Below, in pieces: positions 9,586-19,690 of a stretch of DNA of 64,000 nucleotides. The notes below the pieces were generated by a model, which had not been told where the DNA came from, searched no databases, and worked only from the letters and a program-made list of their open reading frames with translations. The position numbers and the translations under genes are program-made. How positions within the stretch are numbered: position 1 is the stretch's first letter; each line of letters opens with the position of its first letter. This stretch comes from SHAN690 sp023262195 (GTDB lineage: Bacteria; Bacteroidota; Bacteroidia; Flavobacteriales_G; Salibacteraceae): assembly GCA_038142005.1 (NCBI GenBank), contig JAYQJE010000001.1, forward strand, positions 310,001-374,000, written 5' to 3'.

Positions 9586-11163
9586 CTATATATCTCGATA
9601 CTGGTTCCATAGCGCGGTGCGCAAGCCCAAACTGAAAATTAGTGCCTCACCTCTCCAAGTATTAATTGATCGGTATTGCAGTGACGTTTCAATACGCAAA
9701 TTCCAATCGTGCACGAGCGTGTACGCGGCTTCGAAGCGAACGTTTGCCAAGTCTCTTATGCTACCTTGAAGCAATGGATAACTATACTTAGGTGCATTTA
9801 CTAAGAACAGCGTAGGCAGCATGGGTTCCTCGCCCGCTTGCAACGTAGATGTGGAATGGCCCTTACGCGCGTAAGTCGCCCTAAGGCCCAATTGCCAACT
9901 CGCTGTTGGATGCCACAATGCCATCGCCACCCATTCCAACACATTTGCACCGAGCGGATGCGCCAATGGATGGTTTTGATGTACGTAATCTTGGTTCTGA
10001 TTTCCGTGACTGTAGGTATATGGCCTGATCACATTGATTTCCGCCAGAATGGTAGCATCATTCCAGCCAAATGGTTCGTGGTATTTAATGCCTGCTTGAT
10101 AGGCTTGTTTGTTGCCCCACCATCCCGTTTGGATAGCCGAATCTGGATAGACTCTTGCAAATACAGGAGCCAATACCTCGCGCATGATAAACTCATCGAG
10201 CAATACATTTCCATATAAAGATAAACCCCTAGCCGGACGTAGTATCGAGCTAAAACCGAGTAAGCTATTGGCAGACGAACCGGTGGAGAACTCGACCGGT
10301 CGAAAAAATATGATTGGGTTGAGGTAATTGATGTCCAACTCTCTGCGCTGAGCAACATCTTCTGACTCCCAGACCACTGTTTCGAATGCACCAACCGTCC
10401 ACCATTTGGTCACATTCAAACTCAAATAATGCATCGAAGCATACTTATTAAGTTTAGGATAAAACCCGTTAGGATAGCCCTGTGCCGATAGCATTTGCGT
10501 ATAAATCACACTGTATTTCAGCTTCCATACATTGATGTCTGTTCTGAGATAATTGTAATTGGGAGCGTAATCACTAATGAATAAGCTGCGATACCCTTCA
10601 CCAATAAAATGCTTTCCCCTGCCCGCATGAAGCTCTACCACACGGCTTGGCCGCCAACTGAGGTTTATGGTTGTTTGTTCAAAACCAAAACCACCTTGTC
10701 GATTGGCTCGACTGTAACCCGGCACCACATACAGACTATCGGAGATATTTCGGAGATAACCCACAGGCTCATTATATCCCAAAAGTCCATCCGCAGAAAA
10801 CTTGATCTTATTCTTGTGCCCAGCAACAATTGCAGCTCCAGCAAACGATTCAATCGCCACACCAGATGAAGCTCCAGACTCGAAAAAACCGGTACCATTA
10901 ATTCGGGGCTCTACCCGGAAATAGGACTCGTCAAAGTCTTTTTTATAGAACTCTTTTTTACCATAGTCGGTAGGCAGATTACCTCCGTTTGCAAGGACTT
11001 CCCATGAACTCAACGGCTTGATTTCAGTGTGCATTTCGTGGACCGAATCCATCACCGATCGCTCAGCACGCCAAGTGCTATAGATGTCTAATGGCACCAA
11101 CGCATTCTGGGCATATAAAACTCCATAACTGAGCATGAACAATATGGCCAACCTTATTCTCAT
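9586..11163 (-). CDS. Wzi/RemB-like outer-membrane protein (copy 1)
   Basis: The 525-residue product has a signal peptide (MRIRLAILFMLSYGVLYA) and a long beta-strand-rich body expected to form an outer-membrane barrel. The segment with GRGKHFIGEGYRSLFISD is the hallmark of the capsule assembly Wzi family, which includes RemB of gliding flavobacteria. Wzi anchors capsular polysaccharide at the cell surface. It is the last gene of the minus-strand polysaccharide operon, and its ATG overlaps the stop of the WecA-like gene (ATGA). A paralogue lies on the other side of that gene. Confidence 0.82.
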   Translation of the reverse strand: MRIRLAILFMLSYGVLYAQNALVPLDIYSTWRAERSVMDSVHEMHTEIKPLSSWEVLANGGNLPTDYGKKEFYKKDFDESYFRVEPRINGTGFFESGASSGVAIESFAGAAIVAGHKNKIKFSADGLLGYNEPVGYLRNISDSLYVVPGYSRANRQGGFGFEQTTINLSWRPSRVVELHAGRGKHFIGEGYRSLFISDYAPNYNYLRTDINVWKLKYSVIYTQMLSAQGYPNGFYPKLNKYASMHYLSLNVTKWWTVGAFETVVWESEDVAQRRELDINYLNPIIFFRPVEFSTGSSANSLLGFSSILRPARGLSLYGNVLLDEFIMREVLAPVFARVYPDSAIQTGWWGNKQAYQAGIKYHEPFGWNDATILAEINVIRPYTYSHGNQNQDYVHQNHPLAHPLGANVLEWVAMALWHPTASWQLGLRATYARKGHSTSTLQAGEEPMLPTLFLVNAPKYSYPLLQGSIRDLANVRFEAAYTLVHDWNLRIETSLQYRSINTWRGEALIFSLGLRTALWNQYRDI

Positions 11164-12248
11164 GCTTTGTTAGCTCTACGCTTTTTAATCATCACCAAAA
11201 CCCCTGGAACTTGTGATATTACTATTGATATGAGGCAGGTGATGAGAAATACAAGGCTTGGTTTTTCGTGGATGCTTGTGCTTAAAAGGATTACAAAAAT
11301 TGAGGAAGCATAAATCAATAAAACTGTTCTCCTATGCCCATATCCGAGTTCGAGTAACCGGTGATGAATGTGGTTTTTATCTGCAGCGAAAGGTGACATG
11401 CCACGCGTAATTCTATAGATGAATATCCGCAACGTATCTACCAAAGGATAAACAAGCGCAGCCATAGCATATACAGGCTTTGATATACCAATCAATTCAT
11501 TTGGTACTCGGTCAATCGGAAATTCTATCAGTTTTATAGCCAATACAGATAGAACAAGACCTATGGTCAACGAGCCACTATCACCCATGAATATTTTGGC
11601 CGGTGAAAAGTTATAGATTAGAAATCCTAGGAGCGCTCCCGATAGCGAAAACGCTAAAACCGCATGCTCAGTAGCCCCAACCCCAAAAAACCACAGTCCC
11701 ATTGCGGTGGCGGCAATCACTCCCACACCACCAGCCAGACCATCGACTCCATCAATTATATTGATGGCGTTAACAATCACTGTGTATGTGAGAATCGACA
11801 GGAAGATTCCACCCCATTCTGGTAGTTCATATATTCCAAAGATGCCATGCATACTCGTGATGCGGATATCGCCCATGATCACTAAAATGAATGCTACGAT
11901 CAAGTGGCCAATAAGCTTTTTAACTGGTGCTGTGCCGATAATATCATCCTTGATTCCGATAAAAAACAGAATGATCATGGTAGCACCGATGTATTGAAAA
12001 TCCTTTACCGCTCGTCCCATTTCTTCCACATTGTGCATCGCTTCGAAAGGAAACCACAGAAAGAATGAAAAAAGTGTTCCTGCGAAAATGATGATGCCGC
12101 CAATGGTGGGTATTCTGCGATGGTGAAGCTTTCGTGCTTCGCCTGGCTCGTCCACCAATCGTTTTAGGTACGCTACCTTAATCAACGCTGGAAACGATAA
12201 AATCGAGACTAATAATGCGGTTCCAAATGCTAATAGAATATTGATCAT
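11160..12248 (-). CDS. WecA/TagO-type undecaprenyl-phosphate sugar-1-phosphate transferase
   Basis: This 362-residue, roughly 11-helix membrane protein belongs to the MraY/WecA/TagO family, which transfers an N-acetylhexosamine-1-phosphate to undecaprenyl phosphate and so starts glycan chains. The active-site signatures are present: DD at 101-102, NAINIIDGVDGLA at 160-172, GDSGS at 222-226 and HIHH at 293-296. HIHH and the absence of an MraY-type pentapeptide region favour WecA/TagO over MraY. Its position between two Wzi-like genes and downstream of gmd-fcl places it in capsule, exopolysaccharide or O-antigen synthesis. The exact sugar is unknown. Confidence 0.9.
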   Translation of the reverse strand: MINILLAFGTALLVSILSFPALIKVAYLKRLVDEPGEARKLHHRRIPTIGGIIIFAGTLFSFFLWFPFEAMHNVEEMGRAVKDFQYIGATMIILFFIGIKDDIIGTAPVKKLIGHLIVAFILVIMGDIRITSMHGIFGIYELPEWGGIFLSILTYTVIVNAINIIDGVDGLAGGVGVIAATAMGLWFFGVGATEHAVLAFSLSGALLGFLIYNFSPAKIFMGDSGSLTIGLVLSVLAIKLIEFPIDRVPNELIGISKPVYAMAALVYPLVDTLRIFIYRITRGMSPFAADKNHIHHRLLELGYGHRRTVLLIYASSIFVILLSTSIHEKPSLVFLITCLISIVISQVPGVLVMIKKRRANKA

Positions 12249-12273
12249 TTCGAGCTATGTTTAATTGGATTCA

Positions 12274-13847
12274 TTAAAACTCCATGTACCGGTTAAAAAG
12301 GTTTGTTCTGAAGGCTAAATATGGGTATGTTTCATTTGCATTTAATGCTGGTGACACGGCAGACTCAGCTCTGCGTAAAATGACACCCATCACAAATTGA
12401 GCGTTTGACTTTGGATTTATGATATACCCCAATTCAGACTTCACAAGAAAAACTGACCTTGGTTGGGTTACCGAGTTAAAGTTGGTAATATGCACCGCTC
12501 CATTAGCAAAAACATCACATAGTCGATATTGACCTCTCAATATAAATTCCTCCATAGCAACGCCAAAAGGATGCCCAAGCATTAAATCATTGTTCTGGTA
12601 ATAATTCAAAGGCGAAGTTCCTGACTGTAATGGCTCTTCGATAAAGATGGTTCCTGTGGAATCATCAGCATAGTGATAAAAATTCTGCCCAACACGATTA
12701 TACTCTACGATGATTTGCATGTTTCTCAGCGGGCCAAAAATCTTAGCTCCGACTTGGGCAGCCTGTCCCCTACCTCTTGTGTTCATGGCATATTGACCAT
12801 AGCCTTGTATTATTCCAAAAAGCGTGGCCTGACCATTCATGCCAACGATGTGATTTCGGATGCCTTTACCTGTATAGATGAATGCGTGCGGACTGTAGTA
12901 TTCTATGCTTTGCGGGCTGCTATTCCTGCGCCAAGTCCAAGTAGTTCCATCAAAAAATCCCAAACTCATCCATGGAGCGGGCTGAAAACTTAGGTAGCTA
13001 AACCGTGCGCCAAGCCGATTAAATGGGGTTCCTTTGCCGCACCCGGTGCGTTCACAATTCGATCGAGAGACTGCAGCACTGCGTAAGTTGTGGTGTAGGT
13101 GATCCGATTCTTCCAAAAGCTGAATTGTCCGCGCAAAAAAGGGTATGGGGAAGTTGCATCAGAAAGCAACATCGATCGGTATCCATGACCCACAAACTGC
13201 TTGTCATGACCAAATTGAACGAAGCTATTTTCATTGAGCATAACGCCAAACGTGCCGGTGGCTAAGGTGTAGTCATAATCATAACTTGTTGAAGTGTTGT
13301 TGTTTTTCCAGCGGCCAAATCCGGGCACCGCACCTCGTTCAGGATCTGCAGGTGTGTTGAAATCCCCTCGGGCATACACCACGCTGTCCATATAATTCGG
13401 AAAGATGGATTGTGTTTCGTAGAAGCTCGTTTGAAAGAAAATTCGTTTGCCTATAAATCCATTGAAGTTGTAGCCACGAGTATTGGTAAACATGCGTCTG
13501 CCTTGATCATCTGTACGCGGACTGCCCTCAAGATTAAATGCCGCATCGCCTTGCAAATGAAACTCCCCTGTATGTATTTCAAAAAGGTTCTCGTTTTTGA
13601 GCTTTTTCATGATCCAGCCATCATACGATCTGCGTTGCCATCGTTTGGTATCCGCATCATAAATCGAATCCAAGGTTTGCATGGACATTAGGTATGGCGC
13701 AAATCCTGTAGGTTTCACTTGGTTGGACTTTGCCAGGTGAGCATCAACCAACGCAGTTTGCTCTGGATTGAGCGGAGCCATTATATGCTGCGCAAAAATC
13801 CCTTGGCTGCATAAAACCAGCATAATTATTAATAACGATCGATGCAT
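12274..13847 (-). CDS. Wzi/RemB-like outer-membrane protein (copy 2, frameshifted)
   Basis: The restored product is about 524 residues: signal peptide (MHRSLLIIMLVLCSQGIFAQ), then a beta-rich Wzi-family body with FGHDKQFVGHGYRSMLLSD, which aligns with the same motif in copy 1. The frame breaks near 13033. Adding one base joins IVNAPGAAK to GTPFNRLGARFSYLSF, and the frame then runs to a barrel-like end (TNLFNRYMEF). As written, the N-terminal frame stops at 12990. An alternative ATG at 13868 overlaps the end of fcl by 14 bases. It follows fcl and precedes the WecA-like gene by 25 bases. Confidence 0.78.
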
Positions 13848-13854
13848 CGGAATG

Positions 13855-14797
13855 CTATATCGGTTCATTGAAAATGGCAGAGTCCTTCATCTCCTCGTAT
13901 ACGGAACGAATGCCATCTTCAAGTTCAATGGACTGTTTCCAGCCCAAGTTATGCAATTTGCTCACATCCATAAGTTTCCTTGGCGTTCCATCGGGCTTGG
14001 CACTATCTAAAACAATAGCACCTTGAAAGCCTGTAATCTTTGCAATTTGTTCTGCTAACTCACGAATGGAAACATCGTATCCTACCCCGATATTCACAAA
14101 CGCTCTTTCGTTATAAGAATTCATTAAGAAAAGGCAGGCTTCGGCCACATCATCCACATGCATAAACTCTCTGCGTGGTTTACCAGACCCCCAGAGGATT
14201 ACCTCTTTTTTGCCATTCTTTTTTGCACTGTGAAACTTGCGTAAAAGCGCGGGAAGCACATGTGAAGTTTCAAGGTCATAGTTGTCATTTGGACCGTAAA
14301 GATTCGTGGGCATGGCAGAGATAAAATTACTTCCATATTGGTCTCTATATGCTTCACAAAGCTTTATACCTGCAATTTTGGAAATGGCGTAAGGTTCATT
14401 GGTCTGCTCGAGAAAACCTTGTAGCAGATATTCCTCTTTCAAGGGTTGAGGGGCAAGTTTTGGATAGATGCAACTCGAACCCAAAAAGAGCATTTTATTC
14501 ACGTTGTACTCATGACTTGCGTGTGTCACGTTTGCCTCAATCATCAAGTTGTCGTAAAGAAATTCTGCACAGTAGGTATTATTGGCAACAATGCCACCAA
14601 CCTTTGCCGCTGCCATAAATACATATTCAGGCTTATGCTTCTTGAAAAAGGCACCTACAGCTTGTTGATTGGTCAAATCCAATTCCTTTGATGTAGCGAC
14701 CAATAGATTTTGGTAGCCATTTTTTCAGTAACCGGAGTATGGCTGAACCAACCATGCCTCGGTGTCCGGCAATGTAGATTCGACTTTCTTTCTGCAT
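13855..14797 (-). CDS. fcl: GDP-L-fucose synthase (frameshifted)
   Basis: Fcl (WcaG) epimerises and reduces GDP-4-keto-6-deoxymannose to GDP-L-fucose. The restored 313-residue protein starts at ATG 14797 with the Rossmann motif YIAGHRGMVGSA, followed by AAKVGGI, GSSCIYP, the catalytic EPYAISKIAG (YxxxK) and PTNLYGPNDNYD. The break is a T6 run at 14720-14725 (A6 on the coding strand); removing one base joins ILRLLKKNGYQNLLV to the downstream frame. As written, the ATG frame does not match the family after that point. The ATG overlaps the gmd stop by one base (TAATG), so the two pathway enzymes are coupled. Confidence 0.92.
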
Positions 14798-15885
14798 TAC
14801 TCGTGCGATTGATGCACCGTATGGCCGGCATCAATTAAGTCTTTGTCTTTTTGAAAACGATTAAGATCTGCCTTCACCATGTCGCTGCACAGTTCTTCTA
14901 CGGTGCGTGTGGCTTCCCAACCCAATTTCTCTTTGGCTTTGCTTGCATCCCCAATAAGTAAGTCAACTTCGGTTGGTCTGAAATATTCAGGATCAACCTC
15001 AACAATGATTTCACCCGTGGCTTTATTCATTCCTTTTTCGTCCACTCCTGTACCAGACCATTCTAATTCAACCCCAATTTCTTTGAATGATAACTCTACA
15101 AACTCCCTCACTGGAATGGTTTTTCCAGTAGCCAGCACAAAGTCTTCGGGTTCATCTTGCTGAAGCATCATCCACATGCCCTCCACATAATCTTGTGCAT
15201 GGCCCCAATCACGCTTTGCGTCAAGGTTACCCAAGTACAATTTCTTTTGAAGTCCGAGTTTGTACTTCGCTACTGCTCGAGTGATTTTTCTAGTTACGAA
15301 TGTTTCACCTCTCAAAGGAGATTCGTGGTTGAATAAAATGCCATTGCAAGCAAAAATGCCGTAAGCTTCTCGGTAGTTTTTGCAAATCCAGAAGGCGTAA
15401 AGCTTGGATACCGCGTAAGGGCTTCGAGGATAAAATGGTGTGGTTTCACTTTGAGGAACTTCCTGCACCAATCCGTATAACTCAGAGGTAGATGCTTGGT
15501 AGAATTTGGTCTTCTTTTCTAGACCTAGAATTCGGATGGCCTCCAAAATTCTCAGTGTGCCAATGGCATCGGCATTTGCAGTGTACTCTGGAGTTTCGAA
15601 CGATACCTTAACGTGGCTTTGTGCAGCCAGATTGTAGATTTCATCCGGCTGAGTTTCCTGAACAATGCGTATCAAGTTGGTGCTATCCGTTAGGTCACCG
15701 TAATGTAACTTGAATTTTAAGTTCTTTTCGTGTGGATCTTGGTAAAGGTGATCGATGCGCTCGGTATTAAACAAACTGCTTCTGCGCTTTACCCCGTGTA
15801 CAGTGTATCCCTTTTCCAATAATAGTTCTGCCAGATAAGCTCCATCTTGACCTGTAACTCCTGTAATTAGTGCGGTTTTTGACAT
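14797..15885 (-). CDS. gmd: GDP-mannose 4,6-dehydratase
   Basis: Gmd converts GDP-mannose to GDP-4-keto-6-deoxymannose, the first step to GDP-L-fucose. The 362-residue short-chain dehydrogenase opens with ALITGVTGQDGAYLAELLL (NADP-binding), has HGVKRRSSLFNTERIDHLY, and carries the SAQSHV-type active-site strand plus the YxxxK pair (YAVSKLYAF). It is intact and full length. It is the first gene of the polysaccharide operon, immediately followed by fcl, and has a candidate promoter just upstream. Confidence 0.97.
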   Translation of the reverse strand: MSKTALITGVTGQDGAYLAELLLEKGYTVHGVKRRSSLFNTERIDHLYQDPHEKNLKFKLHYGDLTDSTNLIRIVQETQPDEIYNLAAQSHVKVSFETPEYTANADAIGTLRILEAIRILGLEKKTKFYQASTSELYGLVQEVPQSETTPFYPRSPYAVSKLYAFWICKNYREAYGIFACNGILFNHESPLRGETFVTRKITRAVAKYKLGLQKKLYLGNLDAKRDWGHAQDYVEGMWMMLQQDEPEDFVLATGKTIPVREFVELSFKEIGVELEWSGTGVDEKGMNKATGEIIVEVDPEYFRPTEVDLLIGDASKAKEKLGWEATRTVEELCSDMVKADLNRFQKDKDLIDAGHTVHQSHE

Positions 15886-15893
15886 AGATTGTG

Positions 15894-15901
15894 CGAAGGT
15901 A
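15894..15901 (-). promoter_or_regulatory. Candidate -7 box (gmd operon)
   Basis: The minus strand reads TACCTTCG, one mismatch from TAnnTTTG, ending eight bases before the gmd ATG. Weak evidence; position and spacing resemble other genes here. Confidence 0.25.
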
Positions 15902-15936
15902 ATACCTCTTTACGTTGTTTTTTAAAGCAGGTTCGT

Positions 15937-16719
15937 TTACTGAACGATAAACCAGTTATTCAGCAGATTCTCTTTGTTGTATTGCATCTCCTCTCCAGTG
16001 ACGTGATCCTTCACTAGTTTACCTGCGGCTTTAGCAATGGCGTGACCAGCTCCAGTATCCCACTCCATGGTAGGGCCAAACCGTGGATAGATGTCAGCAA
16101 CGCCCTCAGCCACCAAGCAAATCTTGAGGCTGGAGCCCATGGAGGCAAATTCAATCTCACCTTTTTCCTTTTTAAACTCATCCACAAACGCCTGCGTTTC
16201 ATCGCTGAAGTGGCTTCGGCTTGCCACCACGATATATGGTTCGGTAGGTTTTGATTTAGGTATAGCGGTGGTGTTTTCGAGAATCGAATCAACGGAGGCA
16301 GTAGGCTCGACATTTTCTGCCACCCAAGCTCCGTTGCCCACATCGCCCACGAAAAGCTTCTTCAACATTGGCGCGTATATGATTCCATAAATAGGAAGCC
16401 CATTCTCAATGAGGGCAATGTTTACGGTGAATTCTCCATTTTTCTTCACAAACTCTTTGGTTCCATCAAGCGGATCTACGAGCCAAAATTGATTCCAATC
16501 CTTTCTCTCCGCATAATCCATATGCTTGCCCTCTTCGCTTAAAATTGGAATATCCGTTTGCTCTAAAAATGACATGATTGCCAAGTGACTCTTTTTATCT
16601 GCCTCGGTCAATGGACTTTCATCGGCTTTGGTTTCCACTTCAAAATCACGCGCATAAACCTGCATGATTTCTTCTCCGGCCTTCAACGAGGCCTCAATAA
16701 GCAGTCGTTCAAATTTCAT
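15937..16719 (-). CDS. cysQ: 3'(2'),5'-bisphosphate nucleotidase
   Basis: CysQ removes a phosphate from adenosine 3',5'-bisphosphate formed in sulfate assimilation and related reactions. The 260-residue protein belongs to the inositol-monophosphatase superfamily: ESPLTEADKKSH at the N-terminus, metal-binding WLVDPLDGTKEF in the centre, and EWDTGAGHAIAKAAG near the C-terminus. The frame is open 20 codons further upstream, but the ATG at 16719 gives the normal length. The length and the DPLDGTKEF signature favour CysQ over an inositol phosphatase. No sulfur-assimilation genes are adjacent. Confidence 0.9.
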   Translation of the reverse strand: MKFERLLIEASLKAGEEIMQVYARDFEVETKADESPLTEADKKSHLAIMSFLEQTDIPILSEEGKHMDYAERKDWNQFWLVDPLDGTKEFVKKNGEFTVNIALIENGLPIYGIIYAPMLKKLFVGDVGNGAWVAENVEPTASVDSILENTTAIPKSKPTEPYIVVASRSHFSDETQAFVDEFKKEKGEIEFASMGSSLKICLVAEGVADIYPRFGPTMEWDTGAGHAIAKAAGKLVKDHVTGEEMQYNKENLLNNWFIVQ

Positions 16720-16771
16720 GTTGCAATGATGGGAAATATTCATCGCACTTTTTGTGACTTGGAAAGAGGTT

Positions 16772-18784
16772 TTACTCAATCAAAAGTTTGCTTGTAGTGA
16801 AGCTTTCTCCGATGGTAATCGTCATCGTATAAACACCTGGTGGTAGTTCTTTCAACTCAACGGTGGTTTGTTCACTGTTTGAAAGATTAAAAGCTTCCGT
16901 CAGAACCACTTTCCCATTCACATTATAAACCCTCAATTGATGCAATCCAGACCGGCTTGATAGAAGGTTCACTTCATTGTTTGCTGGGTTTGGAAATACA
17001 TCAACCACTAGTTTTTGCACTTCTGAAATGCCCACAAACTCAATCTCAGTTATGGTAATGAATGCTTGATACTTGCAGCCATTCTCTGCAAAATACTCTA
17101 CCGAGTATGTACCTATACTATACACGTCTATCGAGGCAGTAGTATCGCCCGTACTCCACACATATCCATACCCACTAAGTATGCTCAACGTCACAAATCC
17201 ATTTTGTTGTTGAGAGAAAATGATACCTGTTTGTATGGGTGTTTCAACCACTTCGAGTGAGTCTATCAATGTATCGCAATGCCCAAACACGGTAACGCTG
17301 TATTCGCCCGCGCTATCAATGAGTAATGATGATGTGGTATCGCCCGTGCTCCACAAATAAGTGGCATACGGTTGTGCTACCGATTTAATGAAGGAATTAG
17401 TTCCACAGATATTGGTGTCTGGGCCGAGATCTAATACCGGTTGTGGAAATATCCAAACAAGGTCTGAAATGGTATCCGTGCCAGTTGCCCACGAATGGTA
17501 GATGAGGGTAACGGTAAACCAGCCAGTATCAGAAAATACATGGCTTGGGTTAAATTGGGTTGATGAATTTGACGCCCCTGAGCCCGGATCTCCAAAATCC
17601 CATTCAACGGAATCCACATTATTCAAATTGGTGGTGAACACTGTTGGCTCTCCTTCGCATTCGCCCTCATAAGTGAAGCTTGCAGCGCTTCCGAGTTTAA
17701 TGAAATTGGGCAGACCAAATACACAATTTCTATTGGCCAAATCAACACCTATCGTATCAAAGTCACACCCTATACCTACCACATCAGGTTGATTAATTAC
17801 CGATAAAAAAGAGTTGTTTACACGAGCAATGTAAAGCTTACCATCGGGTCCGAGTTGTAATGCTCCACCGCCACTTCCAGCGTTTGCTACGGTTGTTTCT
17901 GAGTTGGTTATAGCGGCTGCGCTACCAAGGGTCAAGTCATACTGCAACACGGTACAAAATCCAAACGGCTGACAATAGAGCAGATTGCCACTCGGAGAAA
18001 ATGAAAATCCATATAAAATACCGCCACTATGCGAAGAACCAATTTTCATGGTATTGGTAACCACTCCCGTAGACAGATCAAAATCATAGAGAAATATCGA
18101 ATCTTGATCAAAAAAAGAAGTCGCCAATCGATCCCCCTCTGGAGAGGCGGCCATACAGTAGCCAAATCCATTATTATTCGTGTGACCTGTGTGTGTGATA
18201 ACAGGAGTGGTGTTGACGCCTGCGCCTGTCACCTCGTAGGCCAACATTTCATCTGAATTGACCTTATGGGAAATTATCCAGTATTTGGAGCCCGCCCTCA
18301 CTGCCACAAGTTTTTCAGCCACAGAATCAGCCAAAAAAACATTCTTCTCAGCAGTATCTACATCGCCATTACCACCGTTTAATGTCATATCTACCTTGCT
18401 GTAGTACATGCCTTGTCCAAAGGCTCCTCCTTGGTCAACGGTTGCAATGAAGTATTCATCATTTGAACCCGGCATCGGCACAATTACTGAAGAGTTGGAG
18501 GCAGACAGGTTTCCAAATAATCCAAATCCATTAGGCATTTGTGTATGAGTGTGATCAAAAACCAATGACCCATCGGTGTAAAAAAGTAGGTCTCCATTTT
18601 CATCCGATACCGCTGAACAGCCCTCGGAAGTCCATAGCGCTCCATTAGTATCGGCAACAGGACCATTTGCGGTGAAATGTACCCCAGCGTTTTGACCAAA
18701 ATACCACCAATCGGAGGTTGACTGGGCTAAACTCAAAACAGGAAAGGACACAACGAATACCACAATTGATATGATTGATTTCAT
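16772..18784 (-). CDS. Large secreted PKD/beta-propeller protein with T9SS sorting domain
   Basis: The 670-residue product has a signal peptide (MKSIISIVVFVVSFPVLSLAQ) and an N-terminal propeller-like region (about 25-370) opening WWYFGQNAGVHF, an opening common in Bacteroidota secreted proteins. A PKD domain (about 375-450, VEWDFGDPGSG) follows, then two short YLWSTGDTTSSL-type Ig-like repeats (about 465-580), and a T9SS type A C-terminal domain starting VDVFPNPANNEV. It should be secreted through the SprA-containing T9SS and attached to the surface. No catalytic motif is seen; adhesion or gliding roles are possible but not shown. Confidence 0.87.
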   Translation of the reverse strand: MKSIISIVVFVVSFPVLSLAQSTSDWWYFGQNAGVHFTANGPVADTNGALWTSEGCSAVSDENGDLLFYTDGSLVFDHTHTQMPNGFGLFGNLSASNSSVIVPMPGSNDEYFIATVDQGGAFGQGMYYSKVDMTLNGGNGDVDTAEKNVFLADSVAEKLVAVRAGSKYWIISHKVNSDEMLAYEVTGAGVNTTPVITHTGHTNNNGFGYCMAASPEGDRLATSFFDQDSIFLYDFDLSTGVVTNTMKIGSSHSGGILYGFSFSPSGNLLYCQPFGFCTVLQYDLTLGSAAAITNSETTVANAGSGGGALQLGPDGKLYIARVNNSFLSVINQPDVVGIGCDFDTIGVDLANRNCVFGLPNFIKLGSAASFTYEGECEGEPTVFTTNLNNVDSVEWDFGDPGSGASNSSTQFNPSHVFSDTGWFTVTLIYHSWATGTDTISDLVWIFPQPVLDLGPDTNICGTNSFIKSVAQPYATYLWSTGDTTSSLLIDSAGEYSVTVFGHCDTLIDSLEVVETPIQTGIIFSQQQNGFVTLSILSGYGYVWSTGDTTASIDVYSIGTYSVEYFAENGCKYQAFITITEIEFVGISEVQKLVVDVFPNPANNEVNLLSSRSGLHQLRVYNVNGKVVLTEAFNLSNSEQTTVELKELPPGVYTMTITIGESFTTSKLLIE

Positions 18785-18810
18785 TGACTTAGAATTAACG
18801 CTAAAACTAT

Positions 18811-18818
18811 TAAATGTA
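18811..18818 (-). promoter_or_regulatory. Candidate -7 box (T9SS cargo gene)
   Basis: The minus strand reads TACATTTA, one mismatch from TAnnTTTG, 26 bases before the ATG of the secreted protein gene. Confidence 0.3.
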
Positions 18819-18823
18819 ACGCA

Positions 18824-19690
18824 CTAATATCCAGACCCTGAGGATGAACTCGTTTGAACTGGGTGCCAAGTGGTCTTCACCTCTTGCAAATCAAGAATAT
18901 GATACGGGCTTTCTTCTGCCCGTGAGGTAGACCAATCCACCATGCGCTTCACATTGTCTGTAACCGCCATGAGGCCTTCCGTTGCAATTCCTTGGCGCGC
19001 CACTACCAGAGCATTCACGTCCATATGCGAAGTCATGTGAGGGAGAAGCTCGGCATGCGCTCCTGTTAGTATATTGATCACACCACCCGGAACGTCTGAA
19101 TTCTGTACCACTTCGGCAAAGGAAATAGCGCAGGTGGCTCTGGTTTCAGAGGCCAATACGATTGCGGTATTTCCACCGGCAATTGCTGGAGCCAAGGTCG
19201 ACACAAAACCATGCAAGGGAGAATCCTCAGGAGCGATCATGGCAATTACGCCCATGGGTTCGTGCACCGAAAAATTGAAATGTGCAGATGCGGTTGGGTT
19301 CACCGAACTAAACAAAGCTATGTACTTATCACACCATCCTGCATAATACACCAGCGTATCGATGGAGCGATCTACCTCTGCCTGGGCTTGCTTTTTGTTC
19401 AACCCGAGTATGGTCATTTCTACCACAAAAGCGGCACTCCGTGCCTCAAGCATTTCGGCCAATCGATAGAGAATCTGAGACCGGTTGTAGGCTGTTTTGC
19501 CTGCCCAATCTGGTTGAGCTTTTCTCGCAGCGACCACTGCATTTCGAAAATCCTTTCTGGAGGAAAGGCACATGTTGGCGATCAACCCTCCTTGCTTGTT
19601 ATTAATCGGATAAAATCTTCCTGACTCAGTACGTGGAAACTTTCCTCCGATGAAAATTTTATAGGTTTTTTGAATTCCAAGTCTTTCCAT
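18824..19690 (-). CDS. Short aldehyde dehydrogenase-like protein lacking catalytic half
   Basis: The 288-residue product aligns with the N-terminal NAD-binding portion of aldehyde dehydrogenases (KTYKIFIGGKFPRTESG at the start, GVIAMIAPEDSPLHGF, AGGNTAIVLASE, PGGVINILTG). It ends shortly after the region where full enzymes continue into the catalytic domain, and no catalytic cysteine motif is present. The end is natural (a low-complexity SSSSGSGY tail), not a visible frameshift. It starts on the last base of the upstream full-length enzyme (TAATG). The pair resembles the two domains of ALDH16 carried as separate genes, so this is probably a structural partner rather than an independent enzyme. 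Confidence 0.8.
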   Translation of the reverse strand: MERLGIQKTYKIFIGGKFPRTESGRFYPINNKQGGLIANMCLSSRKDFRNAVVAARKAQPDWAGKTAYNRSQILYRLAEMLEARSAAFVVEMTILGLNKKQAQAEVDRSIDTLVYYAGWCDKYIALFSSVNPTASAHFNFSVHEPMGVIAMIAPEDSPLHGFVSTLAPAIAGGNTAIVLASETRATCAISFAEVVQNSDVPGGVINILTGAHAELLPHMTSHMDVNALVVARQGIATEGLMAVTDNVKRMVDWSTSRAEESPYHILDLQEVKTTWHPVQTSSSSGSGY

